Shown: positions 25,884-33,108 of the stretch, piece by piece
Layout: each line of letters opens with the position of its first letter
How positions within the stretch are numbered: position 1 is the first letter of the stretch
Origin: Fulvivirga kasyanovii
Lineage (GTDB): Bacteria; Bacteroidota; Bacteroidia; Cytophagales; Cyclobacteriaceae
Direction of reading: 5' to 3'
Assembly: GCF_009711405.1 (NCBI RefSeq)
Contig: NZ_SMLW01000644.1
Location: 1-33,414 of the forward strand
Length of the DNA: 33,414 nt
The notes under the pieces: model-generated
Told to the model about the DNA's origin: nothing
The model's database searches: none
The model's input: the letters and a program-made list of their open reading frames with translations, nothing else
Translations under genes and position numbers: made by a program

Positions 25884-25959
25884 CTTGTTTTGTATTTTCC
25901 TGTTACCAATGGTCTTATACGGCTGGAATGAACTTTTGATTATCAATCTGTTAAAAATG

Positions 25960-26190
25960 TTAAAATTTCCGGCTCCAGGATGCATATTTCTCCTTCATAC
26001 ACCTGGCACATGGCCTGTACCCTAGTTCAACTGCCTCTCTTTCACAGGCAAAAAACACCCTGTTCTCCATTTTCATACGTTTACCGCAAGCACAGTCCAG
26101 CATACCATAGATTTTCAACCTCCTGTTTCCGGCATAACAAATTTTTCCGGCAAGGATCACCCGGACAACAGAAACCTTAATGTGCATCAT
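25960..26190 (-). CDS. Stand-alone Ada-type zinc-binding domain protein
   Basis: 76 residues resembling the N-terminal zinc domain of the Ada repair protein: LAGKICYAGNRRLKIYG, CACGKRMKMENRVFF, then GYRPCARC. In Ada four cysteines hold zinc and one of them takes methyl groups from phosphotriesters in DNA. Here Cys33, Cys35, Cys61 and Cys64 are the candidates, but the C-x3-C spacing of Ada is C-x-C. Its start codon lies 14 bases inside the end of the oxygenase gene, so the two are translationally coupled. The N terminus is shorter than I would expect for the stand-alone family. Together with the AraC-OGT gene two positions upstream it makes up the parts of a split Ada. Confidence 0.8.
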   Translation of the reverse strand: MMHIKVSVVRVILAGKICYAGNRRLKIYGMLDCACGKRMKMENRVFFACEREAVELGYRPCARCMKEKYASWSRKF

Positions 26191-26899
26191 GAAATATAAT
26201 ACCCACTGCTACGCGCTCTCCCCACTTTACCCTGCTCACACCGTGTCGCATGGCAACTCTATAGTACCCGCGCACGCCATTAACGGGCCGGTAGTTTGTG
26301 GTAAAAATGAGTATATCGCCCTGGTTCGGCTGTAGTACCTCAGCACTGGATTGCGCTCGAGGCCGTTGCTCCGTCATCACAAATTCGCCACCTCCAAAAT
26401 CTTTGTTGGGCTGATTTAGAAACAAAACTGCCTGAAACGGAAAATATACATCACCATACAAGTCCTGGTGTAGTGTATTATAGCCTCCCTCCTCATATCT
26501 CAAAATCAACGGTGTAGGCCTTTTCTGCCCTTCTTGATGACAGTAAGATAAAAATTCGCCATGACCTGTCGGGTATCCGGCACTTGTCTTCAAGACTCTT
26601 ACAAATTTATTGGCAGTTGGCACCAGAAAAGGATACATACCCGTGCGGAGCTGCTGAATAACCTCTGGTAAGGGATATCTAAAGTACCTGTATTCACCTT
26701 CTCCAAACCTATACCTGCCCATGTCTATGGTACTCCTGAAAAGATGGTCCTGTGAATACAAAACTTTAAGTTCTGTACACTCGTCAGCAGAGAGTACATT
26801 TTCCAAAAGAGCAAAGCCGCGACCGCACAGCTGTTCATCAACGTGATTCCAATCCTGGCTCTCGATGCGATGTTGTAAAGTTAATGCTGTCTCCATCAT
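26177..26899 (-). CDS. 2OG-Fe(II) dioxygenase in the Ada-type operon
   Basis: 240 residues. The iron facial triad reads His144-x-Asp146 (NTLHQDLYGD) and His219 (VAMRHGVSRV); Arg229 (GERVAVGIIFHDA) is placed to bind 2-oxoglutarate. FPFQAVLFLNQPNKDFGGGE and NQGDILIFTTNYRPV complete the double-stranded beta-helix pattern. The family is a prolyl-hydroxylase-like group often found beside Ada or OGT genes, which suggests oxidative removal of alkyl groups or protein hydroxylation, but it is not AlkB by motif and its substrate is unproven. The start overlaps the AraC-OGT stop by four bases (ATGA). Confidence 0.9.
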   Translation of the reverse strand: MMETALTLQHRIESQDWNHVDEQLCGRGFALLENVLSADECTELKVLYSQDHLFRSTIDMGRYRFGEGEYRYFRYPLPEVIQQLRTGMYPFLVPTANKFVRVLKTSAGYPTGHGEFLSYCHQEGQKRPTPLILRYEEGGYNTLHQDLYGDVYFPFQAVLFLNQPNKDFGGGEFVMTEQRPRAQSSAEVLQPNQGDILIFTTNYRPVNGVRGYYRVAMRHGVSRVKWGERVAVGIIFHDAH

Positions 26900-27735
26900 G
26901 CGGCATGCTCCTCCCCAAACACCTGGGCTGATTCCCAGCCGATAATAGCCATCTTACGCTCCTGCCCCCAGCGGTACTCACCTATACCCCCAACACTCTT
27001 GATTACTCTGTGGCAGGGAATAAGATATCCTACCGGGTTTTTACCGATGCTGGTTCCTATCGCCCTTTGCGCCGTAGGTTGGCTGATCTGATTGGCGATT
27101 TCACTATACGACACCAGTTTCCCCTCAGGGATCCTGAGCAAGGCTTCCCATACTTTCAACTGAAACTCCGTTCCTTTCAGGTGTAGCCTGATCTTTTCAG
27201 GATTGTCAAGGTTTTTATTGAAGAACTTTCTTACGGTATCGTGGTCACCATCTGCTCCCATTCCCAGATGTGCTTTTGGCCATAGCATTTTGAGTTCTTC
27301 CACTACTTGTTCTTCATCATCAAAAAAGAGCAGGTTGCACACTCCCTTGCCGGTGGTAGCGATCAGGTAATTGCCAAACAAGCATTCATTGATGCTGTAC
27401 TTTATAGAAAGATTCTCTCCCTGGTTCTTATACTCTCCGGGAGTCATGCCCTCAATATTCACAAAAAGATCATGCAGCCTGCCTGAGCCTGAAAGACCGG
27501 TTTGGAAAGTCGTCTCTTCCAGGGAATGCTGTTGAGAAAGTACCTTCTTGGCATGTGCTAAACTGAGGTATTGCAGAAACTTCTTGGGCGATACACCTGC
27601 CCATTTTTTAAAAAGCCTCTGAAAATGGTATGGGCTCAAATGTACACTCTCTGCCACCTGTTCTAAATTAGGCTGATCCTTGAAGTTGGCCTTAATGTAA
27701 TTGATTGCCTGGGCTATGCGTTGATAATCAGTCAT
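26896..27735 (-). CDS. AraC-HTH / O6-methylguanine-DNA methyltransferase fusion (Ada-like without the zinc domain)
   Basis: 279 residues. An AraC-type double HTH occupies about 1-105 (VHLSPYHFQRLFKKWAGVSP, then a second helix pair ending in GMTPGEYKNQG). The methyltransferase part follows from about 115: FQLKVWEALLRIPEGKLVSY, RAIGTSIGKNPVGYLIPCHR, with the methyl-acceptor Cys241 in PCHRVI. It should move methyl groups from O6-methylguanine to Cys241, and the HTH implies transcription control. E. coli Ada is about 354 residues because it also has an N-terminal zinc domain; that domain is a separate gene here (25960-26190). First gene of the operon, with a promoter match 22 bases upstream of the start. 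Confidence 0.93.
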   Translation of the reverse strand: MTDYQRIAQAINYIKANFKDQPNLEQVAESVHLSPYHFQRLFKKWAGVSPKKFLQYLSLAHAKKVLSQQHSLEETTFQTGLSGSGRLHDLFVNIEGMTPGEYKNQGENLSIKYSINECLFGNYLIATTGKGVCNLLFFDDEEQVVEELKMLWPKAHLGMGADGDHDTVRKFFNKNLDNPEKIRLHLKGTEFQLKVWEALLRIPEGKLVSYSEIANQISQPTAQRAIGTSIGKNPVGYLIPCHRVIKSVGGIGEYRWGQERKMAIIGWESAQVFGEEHAA

Positions 27736-27757
27736 ATCTAATATTATTTACCAGATA

Positions 27758-27765
27758 CAAATCTA
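27758..27765 (-). promoter_or_regulatory. -7 element for the Ada-type operon
   Basis: Minus-strand TAGATTTG matches TAnnTTTG exactly, 22 bases before the ATG at 27735. No TTG is found 19 bases upstream, which would fit a promoter that needs an activator such as the alkylated AraC-OGT protein itself. Confidence 0.5.
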
Positions 27766-27913
27766 AAGGTTGCCATAGCCGGAAAGTACCCGAAAATTGC
27801 TATAAATCCAAAACATGTAAATTTTTAGATTCAATGGGTGACCATGTTAATGTTATCACACCTGATACCTGCGTACGTACTAAAAAGACTTATAGCCAGA
27901 CATAAGCCAATGT

Positions 27914-27966
27914 TAACCCCTGCTTTACTAAGTCTCTAAGGATTAGTAAAGCTAGACTGTGGGTTA
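27914..27966. repeat. Nested inverted repeats in non-coding DNA
   Basis: GCTTTACTAA (27922-27931) and TTAGTAAAGC (27943-27952) form a perfect 10-bp stem with an 11-base loop. An outer pair TAACCC (27914-27919) and GGGTTA (27961-27966) encloses it. No T run follows on either strand. Confidence 0.7.
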
Positions 27967-28083
27967 CCCGCAAGCCTGACTAAAAGCAAATAACCGTGTA
28001 AGAGATACAGGGATATTTATACTCATGAAAAGCATCCTTCCAGAACCTGTTATCGGAGGAAAAGCACTACATGTAAATTACGC

Positions 28084-28617
28084 TCAATCACGGCCATTAT
28101 CAATAGCATCAAAAACTGCCCCGGCTGCCAATGCATAGGTCAGGTGAAGAAGGGCATCTTTGGCCAGTGCCTTGGCTCCCCATTTGGATGCCGGTGGCGA
28201 CTCCGTCATGGCAGGGACCATCACCAGCTCTGTGCCCCAGATGGCACCAAAGTGGATAGCGGTAGCCGCAGGGCCTTTAATACCCGCTAATGACAATAAT
28301 CCACGGCAAACTCCCCAGCCGGTGCCATAGCCCCAATGCATCAACTGCCCAAATTTCTCTTCATTCTGCTCTTTTACCGAGTTTTCTTCATTGCCTTGTT
28401 TCTTATCCTGCTCCTCCTTTTCTCCACCTCTGGGTTCCACGCCCAGCACCTTGCCACCTACTTCTGCAGGTGCATTGCTAGGCTCCCGGCCGCTGAGCTT
28501 CATTTCGATCATCTGTGCAATAGTTATGGCTACTGTACCGGCAATACCGGCTAGCAGGCTCCTGCCTATGGCTGATCCCACACTTCCCACATTTCTTTCT
28601 ATATCATCAGTTTTCAT
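28084..28617 (-). CDS. Small membrane-associated protein, unknown family
   Basis: 177 residues. A hydrophobic segment near 16-36 (RSLLAGIAGTVAITIAQMIE) is followed by a highly charged Glu/Lys/Gln linker (about 63-87) and further mildly hydrophobic, Gly/Ala-rich stretches (GTGWGVCRGLLSLAGIKGP, IHFGAIWGTELVMVPA, LLHLTYALAAGAVFD) that may be two or three more helices. The SGREPSNAPAEVGGKVLG segment looks conserved in character. I cannot name the family. It starts 31 bases after the SDR stop and is probably co-transcribed with it. Confidence 0.75.
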   Translation of the reverse strand: MKTDDIERNVGSVGSAIGRSLLAGIAGTVAITIAQMIEMKLSGREPSNAPAEVGGKVLGVEPRGGEKEEQDKKQGNEENSVKEQNEEKFGQLMHWGYGTGWGVCRGLLSLAGIKGPAATAIHFGAIWGTELVMVPAMTESPPASKWGAKALAKDALLHLTYALAAGAVFDAIDNGRD

Positions 28618-28648
28618 CGTTATTCAATTTTAGTTGTGTTGATTATTC

Positions 28649-29773
28649 TCAATGGGAGGCATGGGCCTGCACCTCTTCTTTTTCCTTCTCCTTTAAGCGT
28701 GAAGGCATTTCCAGCTTGTTTTCCTTATACCATTTCACAGGGTCTTCCTTCAGCTTTGAAATGATAACCGAAAGGGTATCCAGCAAACGGTGACTGGGCA
28801 CCCAGCCCAGCAATTCCTTCGCCCTTGACACATCCAACTCATAATGATCATCTGCCCTGTCGATCATCCATGGCTTGATGAAAGGGTCTCCGAACAAGTT
28901 CATGCCCCACGAGCCGATTTTAGCAAGTGCCTCAGGTACTTCATAGGTTTCCCAATCTTCACCATGAATAAGTTTTCCTATGCGCTGCTGCAGATCTTCA
29001 TAGCTGGGGGTTTCAGGCTCACCTATATTTATGGCTACCTCCTCTGGCAACTCCTTCCGCTTCTCTACGGTTTTAATCAACGCATCCAGCACATCGTCCA
29101 GGTGAACGAATACATTACCATGCGATGTATCGCCAGAGTAGAAATGACTGGTAAACTGCTTCTCATAGATGCGCTGTATCTGATGGGAAATCGGAATTGA
29201 ATGCCCCTCATCGTCATAGACCCCTGCCATACGAAGAAGCACCGTCTTCATGGCTCCATGTTTCTCTTTGATTACCTGCTCCGTATCTGCCTTGGACTCA
29301 GGGTAGTCCCAGTTTGGCGCAATAGGGCAATCTTCGTTGATCTTTTGCCCGGGCACCGTTGGTTTATAGATAAGATTAGTACTTGAAAATATAAATTGCT
29401 CAACCTCAAAATCCTGAAGCACATTAAGCAGGTTTTCAGTACCCTGGACCGTTACCTTCTCGTACAACGGACTTGGCTCTCCTGAAAAATCATAATAAGC
29501 TGCCAAGTGAATAACGGAGGCAATCTTATTTCCATATCCATAACGTACACGCTCCATAGCTGCTCTGATGCTGTCTTCGGAAGTAATATCAAAGTTTACA
29601 CACTCTGCCTCTATAGGAGGGAAAGGGTTGCCGGTTTTGTCCAGCCCGATCAACCGGTAGTTTTTCACCAGCCGCTTGATAAGCTTAGTTCCAATTAACC
29701 CACTACTGCCTGTTACTATTATAACCTCTTTGCCACTATTCCGGGCTCCTGTATCATATGTTTGGTTTTCCAT
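28649..29773 (-). CDS. NAD-dependent epimerase/dehydratase (extended SDR)
   Basis: 374 residues. The Rossmann nucleotide loop is TGSSGLIG (Gly22, Gly25, Gly28), and the catalytic pair is Tyr157 and Lys161 in YPESK, with SST at 130-132 as the matching serine/threonine region. Extended SDRs oxidise, reduce or epimerise sugar nucleotides and similar substrates with NAD(P). The C-terminal half (DDHYELDVSRAKELLGWVPS) fits the extended class. The long charged tail rich in Lys and Glu is unusual. Specific substrate not readable. First of a two-gene unit with the 177-residue membrane protein; divergent from the DJ-1-type gene. Confidence 0.9.
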   Translation of the reverse strand: MENQTYDTGARNSGKEVIIVTGSSGLIGTKLIKRLVKNYRLIGLDKTGNPFPPIEAECVNFDITSEDSIRAAMERVRYGYGNKIASVIHLAAYYDFSGEPSPLYEKVTVQGTENLLNVLQDFEVEQFIFSSTNLIYKPTVPGQKINEDCPIAPNWDYPESKADTEQVIKEKHGAMKTVLLRMAGVYDDEGHSIPISHQIQRIYEKQFTSHFYSGDTSHGNVFVHLDDVLDALIKTVEKRKELPEEVAINIGEPETPSYEDLQQRIGKLIHGEDWETYEVPEALAKIGSWGMNLFGDPFIKPWMIDRADDHYELDVSRAKELLGWVPSHRLLDTLSVIISKLKEDPVKWYKENKLEMPSRLKEKEKEEVQAHASH

Positions 29774-29870
29774 TTTATCCTTTTTTAGTCACTATGAGCA
29801 AGCCACCTATCATCAGGCTGCATCAATATTATAACACCTTTCCGGGCAAACTGTTTGTCTGGGAAAAGGC

Positions 29871-29900
29871 TTGTCAGCATCGCAATCACCATAACCTTTG
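29871..29900 (+). promoter_or_regulatory. Promoter of the DJ-1/PfpI-type gene
   Basis: TTG (29871-29873), exactly 19 bases, AACCTTTG (29893-29900), which is one base from TAnnTTTG. The ATG at 29947 is about 40 bases past the expected start site, which supports that start over longer in-frame alternatives. Confidence 0.6.
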
Positions 29901-29946
29901 GAAACAGTGCACTGTTAGAAACCTACATCACCAAATAAAGACCGAT

Positions 29947-30642
29947 ATGAAAAAGATACTAATGATACTTACTTCCCATAAAGAACTCGACAACTCTGAT
30001 AAGACCACGGGTGTCTGGTTGGGAGAATTTACAGATCCGTATTATGAGTTTATTGATCAGGGCTATGAAGTAACACTGGCCAGCCCCCGGGGAGGCGAAC
30101 CTCCGATAGATCCAAGAAGCGAACTAACCGAAAGCATCACCTCGTCTAACAGGCGCTTTAAAGATGATTCCGTGGCCAGGCAAAAGCTTAAGACTACGCT
30201 CACGCTGGCCCAGGTAAGTGCTGACCAATTCGATGCCTTGTTCTTTCCCGGTGGACACGGGCCTATGTGGGACTTGTCACAAAGCGAAGCCTGTGCTCAT
30301 TTAATTTTAGACTTCTACAAACAACATAAACCGATAGGCGCTGTCTGCCATGGTCCGGCAGCATTGCTCAAAGCTGCAGAAATGAACCCTGAACTGTTAA
30401 AAGGAAGAAAAGTGACAGCATTTGCTGACAAGGAAGAGAAGCTTGTAGGACTTTACGACAACATCCCGTTTAGCTTGCAGGAACGGCTCGAAGCCTTGGG
30501 GGCAGATTATGATGCAGCTTTGATTCCCTTTACATCAAAGGTAAGAGTTGACGGTTTGATTATTACAGGACAAAACCCTGCATCGGCAGGATCTACAGCC
30601 AAAAAGCTGATCGAAGTGCTGGAGAGCGTTTATCAGGAATAG
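29947..30642 (+). CDS. DJ-1/PfpI-superfamily protein (Hsp31-like class I glutamine amidotransferase fold)
   Basis: 231 residues from the ATG at 29947. The catalytic elements of the DJ-1/Hsp31 group are present: Glu27 in GVWLGEFTDPYY, the nucleophile elbow AVCHGPAAL with Cys134 and His135, and FFPGGHGPMWDL preceding it. Members act as glyoxalase III, deglycase or holding chaperones in the cytoplasm under carbonyl or oxidative stress; which of these applies is not readable here. A promoter match and a strong downstream hairpin make it a single-gene unit. Confidence 0.92.
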   Translation: MKKILMILTSHKELDNSDKTTGVWLGEFTDPYYEFIDQGYEVTLASPRGGEPPIDPRSELTESITSSNRRFKDDSVARQKLKTTLTLAQVSADQFDALFFPGGHGPMWDLSQSEACAHLILDFYKQHKPIGAVCHGPAALLKAAEMNPELLKGRKVTAFADKEEKLVGLYDNIPFSLQERLEALGADYDAALIPFTSKVRVDGLIITGQNPASAGSTAKKLIEVLESVYQE

Positions 30643-30654
30643 GGAAAATTCAGG

Positions 30655-30697
30655 AAAGCTATATCAAAGGATTTGTACTCACTTTTGATATAGCTTT
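30655..30697. terminator. Bidirectional terminator between DJ-1-type gene and wrbA
   Basis: AAAGCTATATCAAA (30655-30668) and TTTGATATAGCTTT (30684-30697) form a perfect 14-bp stem with a 15-base loop, between convergent stops at 30642 and 30713. A plus-strand T tract continues from the stem. Confidence 0.85.
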
Positions 30698-30712
30698 TTC
30701 ATTTCTATTTAA

Positions 30713-31327
30713 TCACTCACCAACTACCCAACCGGCCACAGTCACCACGCGTTTGGCCTGGTGCACTACCGCCTTTCTGATGTTCTCCTTATCCGGCTTC
30801 ATATTGCCTTCCATGTCTACCGATACACTCGTACCGTAAGGGTTGCCCCCGGCTGCATAAGTCACCTCATCCGTATACCCCGGAGCTACAACTATAGCAC
30901 CCCAGTGATACATGGTGGTATATAGCGACAGCAATGTAGATTCTTGCCCTCCATGCGGATTCATGGCACTGGTCATGGCGGTAACCACTTTATTGGTAAG
31001 CTTACCCTTCTGCCACAAAGGCCCGGTGGAATCCATGAATTGCTTCATCTGGGCAGGTACATTTCCATAGCGTGTAGGCACACTGAATATAACAGCATCA
31101 GCCCACTCAAGATCATCCAGCGACACCTCTTTTACATCCTGAGTAGCTTTATGATGCTTTTCCCAGGCCGGATTGGCCGATATAGCTGATTGAGGTGCCA
31201 GCTCAGCCGCTTTCCTTATCCTCACTTCAGAACCTTCTTTCTCGGCGCTTTCTGCTGCCCATTGGGCCAATTGATAGTTTGTTCCTGTTGAGCTGTAGTA
31301 AATCACAGCCGTTTTTATTTTAGCCAT
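30713..31327 (-). CDS. wrbA: NAD(P)H:quinone oxidoreductase, WrbA type
   Basis: 204 residues from the ATG at 31327; a GTG six bases upstream is the alternative. The flavodoxin-like FMN loop is YYSSTGTNYQLA (10-21). VPTRYGNVPAQMKQFMD and the GGQESTLLSLYTTMYHWG segment, along with the late AAGGNPYGTS, are WrbA signatures. It reduces quinones by two electrons with NAD(P)H, avoiding radical formation. It stands alone between a terminator and a region with a 14-bp palindrome just upstream (31347-31360). Together with the neighbouring DJ-1-type gene it suggests an electrophile or oxidative-stress cluster (inference). Confidence 0.93.
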   Translation of the reverse strand: MAKIKTAVIYYSSTGTNYQLAQWAAESAEKEGSEVRIRKAAELAPQSAISANPAWEKHHKATQDVKEVSLDDLEWADAVIFSVPTRYGNVPAQMKQFMDSTGPLWQKGKLTNKVVTAMTSAMNPHGGQESTLLSLYTTMYHWGAIVVAPGYTDEVTYAAGGNPYGTSVSVDMEGNMKPDKENIRKAVVHQAKRVVTVAGWVVGE

Positions 31328-31346
31328 AGTCACTTTTGTTTTAATG

Positions 31347-31360
31347 AATGTTTAAACATT
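31347..31360. promoter_or_regulatory. 14-bp palindrome upstream of wrbA
   Basis: AATGTTTAAACATT is a perfect palindrome, 20 bases before the wrbA ATG. The position suggests a repressor site; the binding protein is not in the window. Confidence 0.5.
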
Positions 31361-31413
31361 AACATACAACTTCAATAGTTGTTTTCGATTAAAACAGACT
31401 TATTTGGCTTCTT

Positions 31414-32508
31414 TTAGGTTGTCACCGTGTCCGAAGGTCCTCTATCCTCATCCTCCTTATCCTCATTATGCAGATAAAGCGTACGTGTAGGGTAAGCAAT
31501 AGAGACTCCCATTTTCTCAAATTCCTCGAATATCCTGAAATTGATGGCTTGTTGCGTATCCATGTATTTGTTATAATCGGAACTCAAAACATAATATACA
31601 ATCTCAAAATCCAGGCTGGAATCTCCATACTTCTGAAAATGTGCCCTGTCAAACTCAACATCAGGCTGCTCTAAAATTATGGATTTCAAAAGCTCGGGGA
31701 TCTGTTTTAGCTGGTTATAGGGCGTCTGATACACAACGCCTACTTTGAATACCACCCTCCTTCGCTCCATCCTCTTGTAGTTGTGTATTCTGGAATTGGT
31801 CAAATCGCTATTGGCAAATACCAATTGCTCTCCGGAAAGGCTTTTGACACGAGTAGTTTTTACGCCGATGTACTCCACTGTTCCGAGCTTATCATCAACG
31901 ATCAAAAAGTCACCTACCTCGAAAGGCCGGTCGAAAAATATGACAAAATAGTTGAAAAGGTCTCCCAGGATATTTTGCGCTGCCAGGGCAATGGCAATAC
32001 CTCCAACACCAAGACCGGCCACAACTGCCGTTACATCATAGCCCATGTTATCAAAAAAGAACAGCAAGCCTATGAGCCATATGATAACGTTGATAATGAT
32101 CATCAACCCACCGATCTGCTTTACTTTTTCCTCACCGTTTTCCTGACGCCTGATGTATACCCGCAAAAGCCTGAGAATAGTTGAAGATACAAATCTGATA
32201 ATCAGGTAAGTGATTACCACCGTCATGGCAATGGTGACGATATTCTCCGCTCGCTCCGACAGGTTGAGGTAGTTTATAGATACATATACGACTGTAGCAT
32301 ACAAAGCCGGTAGCCCAAAAGTGGCAATGGTATCTATAATATAATCGTCTATATCTGTACTCGTCTTCTCCGTCCATTGCTTTAGCTTTTTAAGCAACGT
32401 ACGTTTGAAGACCTTGATCAGGATGATACCGAGCAAAATAGCTCCCAAAACAATGGCATAGTCCTGAACCGTATTATTAAAATAAGTTCTTTCCAGAAAT
32501 TCGTTCAT
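31414..32508 (-). CDS. MscS-family mechanosensitive ion channel
   Basis: 364 residues. Five hydrophobic segments are seen near 16-34, 58-80, 88-113, 132-152 and 161-186. The last is the pore helix, with the Gly/Ala-rich AGLGVGGIAIALAAQN that packs in MscS channels. The following NILGDLFNYFVIFFDRPFEVGDFL and the cytoplasmic beta domain (GTVEYIGVKTTRVKSLSGEQ) are typical. The protein should open under membrane tension in hypo-osmotic shock and release solutes. It is longer at the N terminus than E. coli MscS (286 residues). The 3' arm of an inverted repeat ends two bases before its start codon (see 32511-32558). Confidence 0.94.
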   Translation of the reverse strand: MNEFLERTYFNNTVQDYAIVLGAILLGIILIKVFKRTLLKKLKQWTEKTSTDIDDYIIDTIATFGLPALYATVVYVSINYLNLSERAENIVTIAMTVVITYLIIRFVSSTILRLLRVYIRRQENGEEKVKQIGGLMIIINVIIWLIGLLFFFDNMGYDVTAVVAGLGVGGIAIALAAQNILGDLFNYFVIFFDRPFEVGDFLIVDDKLGTVEYIGVKTTRVKSLSGEQLVFANSDLTNSRIHNYKRMERRRVVFKVGVVYQTPYNQLKQIPELLKSIILEQPDVEFDRAHFQKYGDSSLDFEIVYYVLSSDYNKYMDTQQAINFRIFEEFEKMGVSIAYPTRTLYLHNEDKEDEDRGPSDTVTT

Positions 32509-32510
32509 TA

Positions 32511-32558
32511 CGCTTTATTAATTGGTAAAACTTTTTGTATGCACAATTATATAAAGCG
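32511..32558 (-). repeat. Inverted repeat directly upstream of the MscS start
   Basis: CGCTTTATTAATTG (32511-32524) and CAATTATATAAAGCG (32544-32558) pair with one unpaired base, separated by 19 bases. If transcribed, the 3' arm ends two bases before the ATG and would occlude the ribosome site. Confidence 0.55.
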
Positions 32559-32647
32559 TTAGTGGCTCATTTGTTATAACATACCGTTATTTTATCCTCT
32601 ATGAGTTCGACACGCGAAAAACTTAATGAATCGCCTCCTTACAAAGC

Positions 32648-32950
32648 TCAATACAGCAAATAGAAGAAAACAATGCCGATATGTGCCACAGTACTTAGTG
32701 CAAAGATCGGAACGGTAACTTTTGCAGGCATTACCGACAGGTTAGAAACCAGTATAGCAAACGAAAAAACGGTAACAACAAGATAAGGCCAGTCTCCCGC
32801 CTGGGTATGTAGCAATACCAGTAAGGTTGGTGGTATTATCACGCAGGTATGAATAAATATGATCACTGCCATTACCAGCAAACGGTTGTAATCCAAGGCT
32901 TCTGTCCATTGAGTGAAGCGGTTTCCGGGTGTATTTTTCTGATAGCTCAT
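32648..32950 (-). CDS. Small three-helix membrane protein
   Basis: 100 residues with hydrophobic segments at about 25-47, 54-72 and 78-99 and a short polar N terminus (MSYQKNTPGNRFTQWTEALD). Family not recognised; no catalytic motif is visible. A fit to the promoter consensus upstream (32979-33008) suggests it has its own transcript. It lies 139 bases upstream of the MscS gene on the same strand, and the two may be co-transcribed, though the inverted repeat between them argues for separate control of MscS. Confidence 0.75.
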   Translation of the reverse strand: MSYQKNTPGNRFTQWTEALDYNRLLVMAVIIFIHTCVIIPPTLLVLLHTQAGDWPYLVVTVFSFAILVSNLSVMPAKVTVPIFALSTVAHIGIVFFYLLY

Positions 32951-32978
32951 ATCCTTAAATGCTTGTTTAATCCAGATT

Positions 32979-33008
32979 CAAAGCTATCGGATTTTATTTA
33001 AGATAAAA
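32979..33008 (-). promoter_or_regulatory. Promoter of the three-helix membrane-protein gene
   Basis: Minus strand TTT (33006-33008), 19 bases, TAGCTTTG (32979-32986), an exact TAnnTTTG. The start codon at 32950 is about 28 bases downstream. The -33 part lies within the palindrome at 32998-33025. Confidence 0.55.
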
Positions 33009-33025
33009 AGACCTTTTTATCTTAA
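32998..33025. repeat. 28-bp near-palindrome, operator or terminator
   Basis: TTAAGATAAAAAG (32998-33010), AC, CTTTTTATCTTAA (33013-33025); perfect 13-bp arms. It overlaps the -33 region of the promoter for the downstream gene, and it also lies 84 bases past the stop of the 33109-33339 gene, where it could act as a terminator. Confidence 0.65.
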
Positions 33026-33108
33026 TTTATGCAAAATAACTTATCTCCTGCTTGAATAAGCAGAAAACAAGCCTTTTTACCACTACCAGACATAGACCAT
33101 AAGACTGT

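Larger units (their letters stand above)
27736..28083. other. 348-base non-coding region between the membrane-protein and AraC-OGT genes
   Basis: No convincing gene. It holds the AraC-OGT promoter at its left end (27758-27765) and a set of inverted repeats in the middle (27914-27966). The part nearest 28084 has no clear intrinsic terminator for the upstream SDR/membrane-protein unit. No tRNA or repeated array was seen. Confidence 0.6.

Noticed and set aside
27705-27905. Short plus-strand frame of 66 codons across the AraC-OGT start
   Set aside because: It starts inside the opposite gene, has no motif and no promoter match in the right place.
29758-29946. N-terminal extension of 63 codons on the DJ-1-type gene
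   Set aside because: The extension overlaps the divergent SDR start, has no family match, and the promoter at 29871-29900 lies inside it.
31366-31382. ACAACT/AGTTGT hairpin followed by TTTT between wrbA and the MscS gene
   Set aside because: A 6-bp AT-rich stem pointing the wrong way for the MscS gene; too weak to call a terminator.
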